Source of the DNA: Pseudoalteromonas spongiae UST010723-006
GTDB taxonomy: Bacteria; Pseudomonadota; Gammaproteobacteria; Enterobacterales; Alteromonadaceae
Length of the DNA stretch: 64,000 bases
Direction: 5' to 3'
Assembly (NCBI RefSeq): GCF_000238255.3
Contig: NZ_CP011039.1
Coordinates: 917,001-981,000, forward strand
Under the pieces are notes generated by a model. That model was not told the DNA's origin and ran no database searches. It was given only the letters and a program-made list of their open reading frames with translations. The translations under genes were made by a program, and so were the position numbers. Below are positions 27,421 through 36,166 of the stretch, piece by piece; the first letter of the stretch is position 1, and each line of letters starts with the position of its first letter.

Positions 27421-27576
27421 CAGTAAATTGAGAGTAACTTATGCCAAAACAGATTTTTTCATTATTTATTATGGCTTTTTTGCAATAAACCGAAAAAAAG
27501 GTGTAGAAATTAGTGAGATTCTTTTATAGTTCCAAGCACCACAATCAACGAGTTGCAGCAGAAGTAAGGTTACATT

Positions 27577-30500
27577 GTGAACTCTAAACATTTGGATGCG
27601 AGTTTTGGCATTAACGCACTTAGTACCAAGTTATCCATATTAATATCAGCCATTTGTTTAATAGCTGGATTATCTGCTGCGTACTTGATGGTTAAATCTG
27701 AGCGCAAACAACTGCTTTTTGAAGAGTTTGGTGTGCTAACAGAGTTATCGAAGCCATTTGTTAGCCGTTTTGAAAACCTACTTAATGAGAAAAAGCGCAT
27801 CGCAATTGATGCCAATACCATAGTTACAGAAGCCCTTTATTCCGAAAGCGCGCTTGCTGAAAAAATCGTGCCGAGTAAGTTGGTTTTTGGTAAAGACGGC
27901 AGTATTCGCAGCTCTTCAAGTACCAATGTTGCGGGTGTTCGTTCTGCGGCTTTCCTTCCTCAGCAAAGCTATAGTCACGAATATAAACGTATTTTTTCGC
28001 AAACAGAAAAAGTATGGTCGCAAATCGCGCCGATTTTAACCGACGAAACCTTTTTTAATTTTTACTTTATTAGCCAAGACCGTTTTATTCGCATATCGCC
28101 ACCAAACTGGGCGTTAAATGTGCCGGCAAGCCATGACTTTAGGCAGGATGTTTTTTACGAAATTGGAACGCCTGAATTTAACCCTAACTTAGAAGCAACC
28201 TGGACCCCCATTTATTATGATGACATTTGGGAGCGCTGGGTTATTAGCCTTATTGTACCGTTACATTATGGCGGAGAATTTAAAGGCGTTACTGGCAGTG
28301 ATATTGAGTTGCCAAAGCTGCAGGCGATGTTCCCTGACAAAGTGGGTGATGCCAAGCTGTTTGTGTTAAACGGCAAAGGACAAATTATTCAGTTTGAAGG
28401 TAAAACAGATATTATCAATCGCCTCAGCGGCAGCATGAACGATTCGTTGGATACTAAAAACCAGTTACCAGATGAATTGCGTAATCAAGTAGACCAACTA
28501 TTAACAAGTCAGCGTCATGAGTTGCAGGGTGAATTTGCCATTGACGACAGCAAGCATATTTTCAGCATCAAAAAGTTTAGTGATTTTGATTGGTATATTG
28601 GTGTTTATAAAACCCATTCTGAAGCACTTTCGGCGATTGATGAAATAGAAGTAAAGTTTTTTGGCTTGTTTATTTTATATGCTGTGTTGGTCGTATTGTT
28701 GCTGCATCAAACGCTTTCTCATTTAGTAATTAAACGTATTAAAGCATTGGTTGCAAGCTCGCGAGAAGTTGCAAGAGGGCAATTTACTACGGCGCAAAAC
28801 CTAACGGTTAACAAAGACGAAATCGGCTTGCTCAATTTTGAGTTTGGCGCAATGGCAGGCAAGCTCGAAAAGACCATGCGTGATTTACGCCAAGAGCTAG
28901 ATGAAAAAGAGCAAGCAGAGCAGCGCGCAAGAAGATTATCAAAAGCCGTTGAATTCTCTGGTTCAGCTATCGTAATTACCGATGAAAATCTCAATATTGA
29001 ATACGTGAACCCTAAATTGCTTGAAATGACAGGGTTTGAGAAAAGTCATTTTATTGGACAACCATTACTTGTATTAATGGAACCCGATATGATGATTTTG
29101 GTTGAGGATATCGTTCAGGACTTACTTTCGCGCCATCACTGGAAAGGTGACACGTTACTGCATAACAATGACAAACGTGCACTTTGGGTGTCGTTATCTG
29201 TTTCACCAATTCGCGATGATAACCACAAAGTTTATAGCTATGTTGCTTCTGCGCAAGACATTTCCTTTGTAAAAGAAAGTCAGCGCAAAATGGAACAGTT
29301 GGCGTATTACGACACGCTAACAGGGCTTGCCAACCGTGCGTTATTTAGAATGCAGCTTAAAAAATCTTTAGCCTTAGCATCGCGCGGCCATTACTCGTTT
29401 GCTCTGTTCTATTTTGATTTAGATGAATTTAAACGTATCAATGATACATTAGGCCATGATGCGGGTGACCAACTGCTGTTGGAAGTAGCACAACGCCTAC
29501 AAAAGCGTCTTCGAGCTGAAGATACCATTGCCCGTCTTGGTGGTGATGAGTTTGCTGTGTTGCTCAGTGGTATCGATGACCGCGAAAAAGCCACAGAAGT
29601 GGCACTCACCATCCAAAATACCTTAAGCCAGCCAATTCGCTTAGGTAGTAACGAGGTGATTGTTAGCGCCAGTATCGGTATTACAATGGCATCGGATCAA
29701 AGCCCTGAAGAAGATGTGTTACTGAAACATGCCGATCTTGCAATGTATGAAGCAAAAGCGTTAGGTAAAAACACTTATTACTTCTATAACGACACCCTTG
29801 ATGCCGCGGCAAAAGAGCGATTATTTATTGAAAATGAACTGCGCATAGCGATTAAAGAACAACAGTTCGAGCTTTATTATCAACCGCAAATTGATATTAC
29901 CAACGAGAAGATAGTCGGTTTTGAAGCACTGATCCGCTGGCACCACCCAACACTTGGGCATATTGCGCCAGATAAGTTTATTCCAATTGCTGAAACAACT
30001 GGGTTAATTGTTGAATTAGGTGAGTGGGTATTGTGGGAATCGTGTGCATTTGCTCAGCGTATGGCGCTTAAAGATCATGAGAGCAGCATCTCTATTAATT
30101 TATCAGCACGCCAATTTAAAGATACGAGTCTAATTCCTTTACTAGAAAAGGTGATTAAGAAAACAGGTATCGTGCCTGAGCGCGTGCACCTAGAATTAAC
30201 TGAGAGTATGCTAATGGGCGATGTTGAAGGCTCTATTAAGCAAATGCATCAATTAAAATCGCTTGGGCTATCGTTGTCGATAGATGACTTTGGTACGGGA
30301 TACTCGTCACTCAGTTATTTAAAACGCTTCCCACTGGATATCTTAAAAATTGACCGCTCATTTATTAAAGATATTCCAGAAGATAGCAATGATATGGAAA
30401 TTACTGCAGCAATTATCGCTATGGCGCAAAAGCTTAATTTAGAGCTGGTTGCTGAAGGCGTTGAAAGCGATGAACAAATTGAGTTTTTAAAGCTGAATAA

Positions 30501-30594
30501 GTGTGATGTAGTACAAGGTTATTATTACAGTAAGCCGGTACCAGAACATGAGATTTCGTTGATGATAGATAAAATGAAAGGTATACACTTTTAG
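27577..30594 (+). CDS. Membrane GGDEF-EAL protein with Cache, HAMP and PAS domains
   Basis: A 1005-residue c-di-GMP enzyme. A membrane segment (about 16-38), a periplasmic double-Cache-like sensor (about 40-360), a second membrane segment (about 362-385), HAMP (about 385-440), PAS (about 458-570), GGDEF and EAL are in order. The GGDEF motif is intact (residues 655-659), with an RxxD inhibitory site RAED at 646-649. The EAL motif at 783-785 is intact, and the DDFGTGYSSL and AEGVES motifs of active phosphodiesterases are present. It could therefore make and break c-di-GMP. The start is GTG 27577 with TAAGG 7 bases upstream. Confidence 0.93.
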   Translation: MNSKHLDASFGINALSTKLSILISAICLIAGLSAAYLMVKSERKQLLFEEFGVLTELSKPFVSRFENLLNEKKRIAIDANTIVTEALYSESALAEKIVPSKLVFGKDGSIRSSSSTNVAGVRSAAFLPQQSYSHEYKRIFSQTEKVWSQIAPILTDETFFNFYFISQDRFIRISPPNWALNVPASHDFRQDVFYEIGTPEFNPNLEATWTPIYYDDIWERWVISLIVPLHYGGEFKGVTGSDIELPKLQAMFPDKVGDAKLFVLNGKGQIIQFEGKTDIINRLSGSMNDSLDTKNQLPDELRNQVDQLLTSQRHELQGEFAIDDSKHIFSIKKFSDFDWYIGVYKTHSEALSAIDEIEVKFFGLFILYAVLVVLLLHQTLSHLVIKRIKALVASSREVARGQFTTAQNLTVNKDEIGLLNFEFGAMAGKLEKTMRDLRQELDEKEQAEQRARRLSKAVEFSGSAIVITDENLNIEYVNPKLLEMTGFEKSHFIGQPLLVLMEPDMMILVEDIVQDLLSRHHWKGDTLLHNNDKRALWVSLSVSPIRDDNHKVYSYVASAQDISFVKESQRKMEQLAYYDTLTGLANRALFRMQLKKSLALASRGHYSFALFYFDLDEFKRINDTLGHDAGDQLLLEVAQRLQKRLRAEDTIARLGGDEFAVLLSGIDDREKATEVALTIQNTLSQPIRLGSNEVIVSASIGITMASDQSPEEDVLLKHADLAMYEAKALGKNTYYFYNDTLDAAAKERLFIENELRIAIKEQQFELYYQPQIDITNEKIVGFEALIRWHHPTLGHIAPDKFIPIAETTGLIVELGEWVLWESCAFAQRMALKDHESSISINLSARQFKDTSLIPLLEKVIKKTGIVPERVHLELTESMLMGDVEGSIKQMHQLKSLGLSLSIDDFGTGYSSLSYLKRFPLDILKIDRSFIKDIPEDSNDMEITAAIIAMAQKLNLELVAEGVESDEQIEFLKLNKCDVVQGYYYSKPVPEHEISLMIDKMKGIHF

Positions 30595-30602
30595 CGTTTA
30601 AT

Positions 30603-30629
30603 TTGGTGATGGCTAGCTGCCATCACCAA
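30603..30629. terminator. Hairpin between the GGDEF-EAL gene and yciH
   Basis: A perfect eleven-pair stem TTGGTGATGGC / GCCATCACCAA with loop TAGCT lies between two convergent genes. No T run follows on either strand, so it may stabilise mRNA ends or terminate weakly. Confidence 0.5.
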
Positions 30630-30639
30630 GCAATGTCTA

Positions 30640-30969
30640 TTATCCGCCTGCAATTTTCACCTTGAAGCCTTGCTGCTCAAGCAAACCCTTCAACTTATCG
30701 CGGTCATCGCCTTGAATTTCAATGATACCGTCTTTGACTGCACCACCTTGACCCATTTTAGACTTTAAAGTTTTGGCTAGCTTCTTTAAGTCATGAGCGC
30801 TTGGATCAATTCCAACAACGAGCATCACTCCTTTGCCTTTTCGTCCTTTTGTTTGGCGTTCAATACGCACCGCACCGTCTTTAAATAATTTTACATCGAG
30901 CTCAGGTGCTTCTTTTGGCTGTTTTATTCTTCCGGTTTCTGTGGAATAGACTAAATTTGAGTCTGACAT
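30640..30969 (-). CDS. yciH: SUI1/eIF1-like translation factor YciH
   Basis: A 109-residue protein of the SUI1/eIF1 family, related to the eukaryotic start-codon fidelity factor. The domain is visible in GAVRIERQTKGRKGKGVMLVVGID, KKLAKTLKSKMGQGGAVKDGIIEIQGDDRDKL. I chose the internal ATG at 30969 (product MSDSNLVYSTE), which matches the family start; a longer frame to 31008 adds 13 residues without a good ribosome site. GGA lies 8 bases upstream on the minus strand. It is monocistronic. Confidence 0.92.
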   Translation of the reverse strand: MSDSNLVYSTETGRIKQPKEAPELDVKLFKDGAVRIERQTKGRKGKGVMLVVGIDPSAHDLKKLAKTLKSKMGQGGAVKDGIIEIQGDDRDKLKGLLEQQGFKVKIAGG

Positions 30970-31148
30970 AATAAATCCAAGTAAATACGCATGACGCAAG
31001 TTTATCATAATTTTGCAACCATATTATTGTTCAATTTATTTTTAGTTTTTTTAAGATAATATTTGCAAATTAGCGGGTTAAGTACTTAATTTAAGTAAAG
31101 CGAATGGCGTAAATTTAGCAGGCATTAGGACATTCCAAGGAGAATTAA

Positions 31149-31454
31149 ATGAGTTTGAATAAGGCTCTATCGCCAGATGGCAAATTATTTACGATTGAGA
31201 TTAAAGGCAAGTTTGACTTTAACTTAGTACAATCATTTAGGAGCGCATATGCCGATGTTGGCGTAAGTACTCCAAAAGTAATTATCGACTTACGTGAAAC
31301 CGATTACATGGATAGTTCGGCACTGGGAATGTTATTAAATATGAAAAAGTCGTTAGGCGACTCTGTGAGCAGTATTCATATTACAAATTGCAGACCTCAA
31401 ATTAAGAAAATTTTACAAATCTCTCGTTTTGATAAAAAGTTCGACATCGACTGA
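31149..31454 (+). CDS. STAS-domain anti-sigma factor antagonist
   Basis: A 101-residue single STAS domain. The phosphorylation loop DYMDSSALGMLL has serines 56 and 57 placed as in SpoIIAA-type antagonists. The next gene encodes the matching phosphatase/kinase and starts 3 bases later, so the two form a partner-switching pair. Similar pairs are CrsA-CrsR in Shewanella (controlling RpoS) and HsbA-HsbR in Pseudomonas (controlling FlgM and biofilm). Which target it has here cannot be read from the sequence. AAGGAG lies 8 bases upstream of ATG 31149. Confidence 0.9.
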   Translation: MSLNKALSPDGKLFTIEIKGKFDFNLVQSFRSAYADVGVSTPKVIIDLRETDYMDSSALGMLLNMKKSLGDSVSSIHITNCRPQIKKILQISRFDKKFDID

Positions 31455-31457
31455 GCC

Positions 31458-33107
31458 ATGAAAATTCTGGTTGTCGATGATCAGGAGCTAAATCGTAACT
31501 TACTGCGTTTTATGCTAGAGCAAGAGCAGCACCACGTTGCCCTTGCTTCGGACGGAGAAGAAGCACTAACGGTTTTCGATAAGTTTTCTCCCGACTTGGT
31601 TTTGCTTGATGTTGTAATGCCTAAATTGGATGGCTTTGAAGTAGCGCCGTTGCTAAAAGCCAAATCTGCAGATGTATATCTTCCTATCATTTTTATCACC
31701 GCATTGGATGACAAAAGCAGCCTAGAAAAATGCTTGCAGGTTGGTGGTGATGACTTTTTGAATAAGCCTTTCGATAAAGTAATTCTTTCGGCAAAAATTA
31801 AAGCCCATGCGCGGACACGCGAATTCAGTATAAAAACCTACAAACAAAACCAAGAACTTGCTTACTATCAGCTACATACTGAACGCGAACACGAGCTAGT
31901 TGAACATATTTTTGAAAATGCGCTGGAAAAGCGCTTTTTGTTACCTGAACTTGTTGAATTTAATTTATCGCCGGCATCCATGTTTAACGGTGACTTATTT
32001 TTAATGGCACCGAGTTGTACCGGCGGCATTTATGTCTTGATGGGGGACTTTACCGGCCATGGGTTAGCAGCGGCGATGGGAGCGCTTCCAGCATCAAAAA
32101 TCTTTTATTCAATGACGCAAAAAGGTTTACCTGTTGGCGATATTGCCGCTGAATTAAATTCAACTCTCAGTGAATTATTACCAGGCAACATGTTTTGCGC
32201 GGCAACGATTCTTGAGCTAAACAGCTCGGGTCGATCATTTTCAGCTTGGTTGGGAGGGCTTCCTGATAGTTTTCTGTTGAGTAAAGAAGGCAAGGTTAAG
32301 CAGAAGCTAACATCGCGCCATATGGCATTAGGTATACTCGAAGAATACGAATTTGAACGCGATACTATTTACGTAGAAACGGAATTAGATGACAAAATTA
32401 TCTTGTATACCGACGGTGTCATCGAGGCAGAAAATACCAAAGGCGAATTTTTTGGTGAAGAACGATTACTGCGCAAGGTGACGGCTTCATCGTTTACTGA
32501 ATTAGGCTCCATTGTTGACTCGGTTAGGCGTTTTACGGGTAAGCAAGATCAGCAAGATGATTTAAGTTTAGCGTTGGTAAAATGCAGACCATCAAATATT
32601 GAGCCCCAATTGAGCGATGAATACATGACAACGCCGTTAAACATGGCAATGACATTAGATGCAGAACGCTTAAAACAAACTGATCCAGTTGTTGATGTTG
32701 TTGAAATGATTTGTGCGATGAAAGGCTGTTCTGAGCATCGCTCTAATTTGTTTTTGCTGATCTCTGAAACATTTAACAATGCACTAGAACACGGCGTATT
32801 AGGGCTCGAGTCCTGTTTAAAAGATAGTGATGAAGGGTTTTGTGAGTACTACGAACTTCGTGCTGAGCGATTAGCAGAGCTTTCGGCAGGGGCGATTAAT
32901 ATTGATGTGAGCTACTTACCAGAAGACCCCAAAATAAGTTTTACAATAACGGACTCAGGTGATGGTTTTACAAGGAAGAATATTGCTAATGACGACAATA
33001 ATTTTCATGGCCGTGGCTTGGGCTTAATTAAAGAGATTGCTGAATCAGTTTCACAAAATGAGAGCGGAAATAGCATCACTGTAACGTACTCACTATTACA
33101 TAATTAA
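31458..33107 (+). CDS. Response regulator with PP2C phosphatase and serine kinase-like domain
   Basis: A 549-residue three-domain switch. The receiver (1-120) has D51 as phospho-acceptor (VLLDVVMP). A SpoIIE/RsbU-type PP2C phosphatase (about 170-380, GDLFLMAP, MGDFTGHGLAAAMGALPA, DKIILYTDGVIEAEN, QQDDLSLALVKC) and a C-terminal GHKL ATPase of the anti-sigma kinase type (about 415-545, SETFNNALEHGVLG, DSGDGF, GRGLGLIKEI) follow. It should dephosphorylate or phosphorylate the STAS protein upstream and possibly bind a sigma or anti-sigma target. The architecture equals CrsR/HsbR. The signal to the receiver must come from a kinase elsewhere. Confidence 0.9.
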   Translation: MKILVVDDQELNRNLLRFMLEQEQHHVALASDGEEALTVFDKFSPDLVLLDVVMPKLDGFEVAPLLKAKSADVYLPIIFITALDDKSSLEKCLQVGGDDFLNKPFDKVILSAKIKAHARTREFSIKTYKQNQELAYYQLHTEREHELVEHIFENALEKRFLLPELVEFNLSPASMFNGDLFLMAPSCTGGIYVLMGDFTGHGLAAAMGALPASKIFYSMTQKGLPVGDIAAELNSTLSELLPGNMFCAATILELNSSGRSFSAWLGGLPDSFLLSKEGKVKQKLTSRHMALGILEEYEFERDTIYVETELDDKIILYTDGVIEAENTKGEFFGEERLLRKVTASSFTELGSIVDSVRRFTGKQDQQDDLSLALVKCRPSNIEPQLSDEYMTTPLNMAMTLDAERLKQTDPVVDVVEMICAMKGCSEHRSNLFLLISETFNNALEHGVLGLESCLKDSDEGFCEYYELRAERLAELSAGAINIDVSYLPEDPKISFTITDSGDGFTRKNIANDDNNFHGRGLGLIKEIAESVSQNESGNSITVTYSLLHN

Positions 33108-33419
33108 AGTGGTACCATTATAAAACAGCATGTTAAAAGCTGCTTTGATTTGTTACTTTGCCATATTTATTTTTTATAAAAACAAAAGGTTAGGTGGTCT
33201 CAATAAAAAGTGCCAAATTTGCAGTACAAGCTACTACGCTCAATTGGTTAGCACATTTAAAATGTCCATTTGATTTTCTATTCACCTTATTTGTAACGGC
33301 CCATAAATGCCATTAACTACGTAATCTAAATTTATTTGTAATTTAAGTTAAGAATAGTATTGCATAAACCAATATAAGCCATGTAAACTTTATTTTTTAA
33401 AAGATGTTTAGATGGCTAT
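33108..33419. other. Intergenic region upstream of the GAF gene
   Basis: About 310 AT-rich bases without a gene. A weak hairpin (CAGC / GCTG around 33127-33145) follows the response regulator gene. A possible promoter for the GAF gene is TTGCAT (33360-33365), an 18-base spacer and TAAACT (33384-33389). Nothing else stands out. Confidence 0.35.
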
Positions 33420-34079
33420 ATGGCTAATTCAATAGATTTTTCAGATTACGTTTTAGATACGCAAAAAGTGGCTGATTTCCGTCAATTAATTGAAAATGAA
33501 ATTACGCAAACAGATCACTTGGATATTACGTGGCAGTACCTTATTCCTGAATTGGGCGAGGGCGGAACCTGTAGCTTATTCGGTCAGTTGCAAGAAGCGC
33601 CGTTTGATCTTACGCAGCATGTAGATAAGCGCCAAAAAAATGTTGATGCAATGGCTGCACTTGCTCGCATCGTTAAATTTGTTGAGCAACAAAACCTAAT
33701 TGATTGGTTTGGTATTTACCAATCACGCTCGATTGATAATCAAACGCAGCTACTTAAATTAAGCTATTTTGGCAAACCAAGCCGCCCACTTTTTCCTGTT
33801 GATGAAGACTATGCGCGTATTAGCAACAATGCCTTTGTTGCGCTTTATGGCAAAGGACGCGTGATTAACAACGTAGAACACTATGTTGCTAATGGCGGCG
33901 AGTACTATACTTGCGATCCCGCAGTTAAATCGGAAGTTTGCCTGCCTTACTTTTCGAAATCTGGCGAAGTACTTGGCATTATTGACGCCGAAGCGTTTAA
34001 TAATGATGTGTTTACGAGTGATGCACTAGCTTTACTACAGGCTGTATGTGAAATAGTACCCAATTACTTACCTGAATAA
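33420..34079 (+). CDS. GAF-domain protein related to free methionine-(R)-sulfoxide reductase
   Basis: A 219-residue cytosolic protein with a C-terminal GAF domain (about 75-215). The stretch VINNVEHYVANGGEYYTCDPAVKSEVCLPYFSKSGEVLGIIDAEAF closely follows the fRMsr/YebR pattern. It keeps a Cys in YYTCDP at the place of one reductase Cys. The GxCG segment with the catalytic pair is not seen (NNAFVALYGKGRV), so reductase activity is doubtful and a sensory role is equally possible. A distinct N-terminal region precedes the GAF domain. It sits alone between the partner-switch genes and an aminotransferase. Confidence 0.7.
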   Translation: MANSIDFSDYVLDTQKVADFRQLIENEITQTDHLDITWQYLIPELGEGGTCSLFGQLQEAPFDLTQHVDKRQKNVDAMAALARIVKFVEQQNLIDWFGIYQSRSIDNQTQLLKLSYFGKPSRPLFPVDEDYARISNNAFVALYGKGRVINNVEHYVANGGEYYTCDPAVKSEVCLPYFSKSGEVLGIIDAEAFNNDVFTSDALALLQAVCEIVPNYLPE

Positions 34080-34200
34080 TCTAAAGCAAAAAGTTCTATT
34101 GATTATCGCCATGAAATTTTCTTTAGATACTTCTCCACAACAGAGAGTATGGTAAGCTAGGGCTTCATCCCATAGCAAAAATTCAATTTAAGAGATAACT

Positions 34201-35391
34201 ATGTTTGCAAACTTAAAGCCATTACCAACGGATCCAATTTTAGGTTTGATGGCCAAATATCGCCAAGATACAAATCCAAATAAAATCGACTTAGGCGTTG
34301 GTGTTTATAAAACAGAACAGGGTGATACCCCAATTTTAAGCTGTGTAAAAAAAGCTGAAGCGTTTCGTTTAGAAAATGAAACAAGTAAATCATATATTGG
34401 CTTAGCTGGTGATTTAGGTTTTTGTGCAAAAATGGAATCTCTATTACTGGGTGAGCATAAAGCGCTTTTAGAAAACCGTGTTCGCACAGCGCAAGCACCA
34501 GGTGGTACAGGTGCTCTACGTGTTGCTGCAGAATTTATCGCAAAAGCAAACCCAAATGCGAGCGTATGGGTAACTACACCAACATGGGCAAACCATATTG
34601 GTTTATTCTCAGCTGCTGGTTTAACAGTTAAAGAATATCCGTATTACGATTACGAGAATAAAGGCTTATTGTTTGATGAAATGATGGCCACCTTAAAGAC
34701 AGTTCCTAAAGGCGATATCGTGTTGTTACACGCATGTTGTCATAATCCAAGCGGTATGGATTTAAACGCAGAGCAATGGCAACAAGTTGCAGATCTTGCA
34801 AAAGAAGTTGGTTTTACGCCGTTAATCGATATTGCTTATCAAGGTTTTGGAATCAGCCTTGAACAAGATGCGGCAGGCTTACGTTTATTAGCTGAAACAG
34901 TTGATGAAATGATCATTTGTTCTTCTTGTTCTAAAAACTTTGGTCTATATCGCGAGCGTATCGGCGCGTGTTCAATTATTTCAGAATCGAGCGCAGTTGC
35001 CGACGTTGCTAACTCAGTACTATTAAGTGTTGTGCGCAGTATCTATTCAATGCCGCCAGCTCACGGTGCTGCAATTGTTGATACTATTCTTGGTAGTGAA
35101 GAGCTAACTGCCGAGTGGCATCAAGAGCTTGCGGAAATGCGTAATCGTATTAATGGTTTACGTAGTACGATTGTTGAGGCGCTTCATAGCCGTGGCGTTG
35201 CACAAGACTTTTCATTTATTGAAAAACAACATGGTATGTTCTCTTTCTTAAGTATCACGCCAGAGCAAATTGAACGTTTACAAAAAGAGTACTCAATTTA
35301 CATTGTCGGCTCAAGCCGTGTAAATGTAGCAGGCGTTAGCCAAGCAAACTTAGATTACTTTGCCGATGCAGTTGCAACTGTAATTAAGTAA
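34201..35391 (+). CDS. Class I aspartate/aromatic aminotransferase
   Basis: A 396-residue PLP-dependent enzyme (AspC/TyrB family) that transfers amino groups between aspartate or aromatic amino acids and 2-oxoacids. Motifs are DLGVGVYKTEQGDTPIL, GGTGALRVAAEF, TPTWANHIGLF, HACCHNPSGMDL, DIAYQGFG and CSKNFGLYRERIGA, with the PLP lysine in the last. The C-terminal half (SMPPAHGAAIV, GMFSFLSIT, SSRVNVAGV) resembles AspC more than TyrB, but substrate range cannot be assigned by eye, so I leave the symbol empty. AAGAGA lies 6 bases upstream. A terminator follows. Confidence 0.93.
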   Translation: MFANLKPLPTDPILGLMAKYRQDTNPNKIDLGVGVYKTEQGDTPILSCVKKAEAFRLENETSKSYIGLAGDLGFCAKMESLLLGEHKALLENRVRTAQAPGGTGALRVAAEFIAKANPNASVWVTTPTWANHIGLFSAAGLTVKEYPYYDYENKGLLFDEMMATLKTVPKGDIVLLHACCHNPSGMDLNAEQWQQVADLAKEVGFTPLIDIAYQGFGISLEQDAAGLRLLAETVDEMIICSSCSKNFGLYRERIGACSIISESSAVADVANSVLLSVVRSIYSMPPAHGAAIVDTILGSEELTAEWHQELAEMRNRINGLRSTIVEALHSRGVAQDFSFIEKQHGMFSFLSITPEQIERLQKEYSIYIVGSSRVNVAGVSQANLDYFADAVATVIK

Positions 35392-35405
35392 ATTTACGCA
35401 TAAAT

Positions 35406-35434
35406 AAAAAAGCCACCTTCACGGTGGCTTTTTT
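35406..35434. terminator. Bidirectional terminator between the aminotransferase gene and yebG
   Basis: A twelve-pair stem AAAAAAGCCACC / GGTGGCTTTTTT with loop TTCAC lies between the convergent stop codons. Confidence 0.93.
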
Positions 35435-35436
35435 AT

Positions 35437-35718
35437 TTAACTTACTTTTTTAATATCAGTTACTTTTGCTTTATTGTTAGGCGGGGTTGGTTTTCCCCCT
35501 TTTAAAGCTGCAATAAATTGGTCTTTACGTTTTGCCATTTCAAGGGCCAGCGCTTCATTTTGTTGCTCGCTTAACGGCACATCAACTTCACCAAGCATGG
35601 CTTCAAGTGCTTCCGCAATATCCAACATTTTGTCATATGCGTCTGCCTCTTTTTTTGATGTAAATGTCATGCGTTCGACTCCATCTCTAACTACTTTGTA
35701 ACATACCTCAACGGCCAT
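35437..35718 (-). CDS. yebG: SOS-regulated protein YebG
   Basis: A 93-residue protein with the YebG signature MAVEVCYKVVRDGVERMTFTSKKEADAYDKMLDIAEALEAML, nearly the same as the E. coli protein in its first 40 residues. The C-terminal tail is Lys/Pro-rich. YebG is a DNA damage-inducible protein of unknown molecular function. AAGGTG lies 5 bases before the ATG, and a canonical LexA box lies 14 bases further upstream, so LexA control is well supported by the sequence. Confidence 0.93.
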   Translation of the reverse strand: MAVEVCYKVVRDGVERMTFTSKKEADAYDKMLDIAEALEAMLGEVDVPLSEQQNEALALEMAKRKDQFIAALKGGKPTPPNNKAKVTDIKKVS

Positions 35719-35731
35719 ATTGCACCTTCTT

Positions 35732-35751
35732 AACTGTTGTTTTATACAGTA
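35732..35751 (-). promoter_or_regulatory. LexA (SOS) box of yebG
   Basis: On the minus strand the 20-mer reads TACTGTATAAAACAACAGTT. It has the invariant CTGT-N8-ACAG core and matches the consensus TACTGTATATATATACAGTA at most positions. It lies 14-33 bases before the yebG start. Confidence 0.93.
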
Positions 35752-35907
35752 CTATAGCAGTAACGAAAAAAAAATAAAGTGTAATTATAATCACACCTTA
35801 CAGAACCCCGCTGTGGTAAGCAATTTTAGCGACTAAATGCTTGATAACATTGCACCGCTACAGCAAGTACATTAATCTTACATTATGTAAAAGATTAAGG
35901 GGTTCTA

Positions 35908-36150
35908 ATGTCAATTGATCAGATAACAACGTTTCTCGGTTGGGCGACCATTGCTAATTGTTTAATCGTTAGCGTTAGCATGGTGATTTTTTTACTTTTT
36001 CGCAGCACCATTGTCAGTATTCACAGCCAGCTATTTAACGTAGAGCATAAAGCATTGAATGTAGTTTATATTCAATATTTTGCTTTTTATAAGATCTTAA
36101 TTGTTTTCTTTAATCTCGTTCCTTATTTAACTCTTAAGTTAATTATGTGA
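35908..36150 (+). CDS. Small membrane protein, DUF6868-like
   Basis: An 80-residue protein with two hydrophobic stretches (about 8-32 and 55-78) around a short polar stretch with IHSQLFNVEHKALNVVYIQYFAFYKILI. This pattern is shared by a family of small gammaproteobacterial membrane proteins annotated as DUF6868. AAGGGG lies 6 bases upstream of the ATG, which supports a real gene. Its function is unknown. It ends 16 bases before the solute-binding lipoprotein gene and may be co-transcribed with it. Confidence 0.75.
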   Translation: MSIDQITTFLGWATIANCLIVSVSMVIFLLFRSTIVSIHSQLFNVEHKALNVVYIQYFAFYKILIVFFNLVPYLTLKLIM

Positions 36151-36166
36151 TTTAGGCCTTTTTGAA

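Noticed and set aside
35719..35907. Additional small gene between yebG and the DUF6868-like gene
   Set aside because: No open frame with a ribosome site; the gap is explained by the LexA box and promoters.
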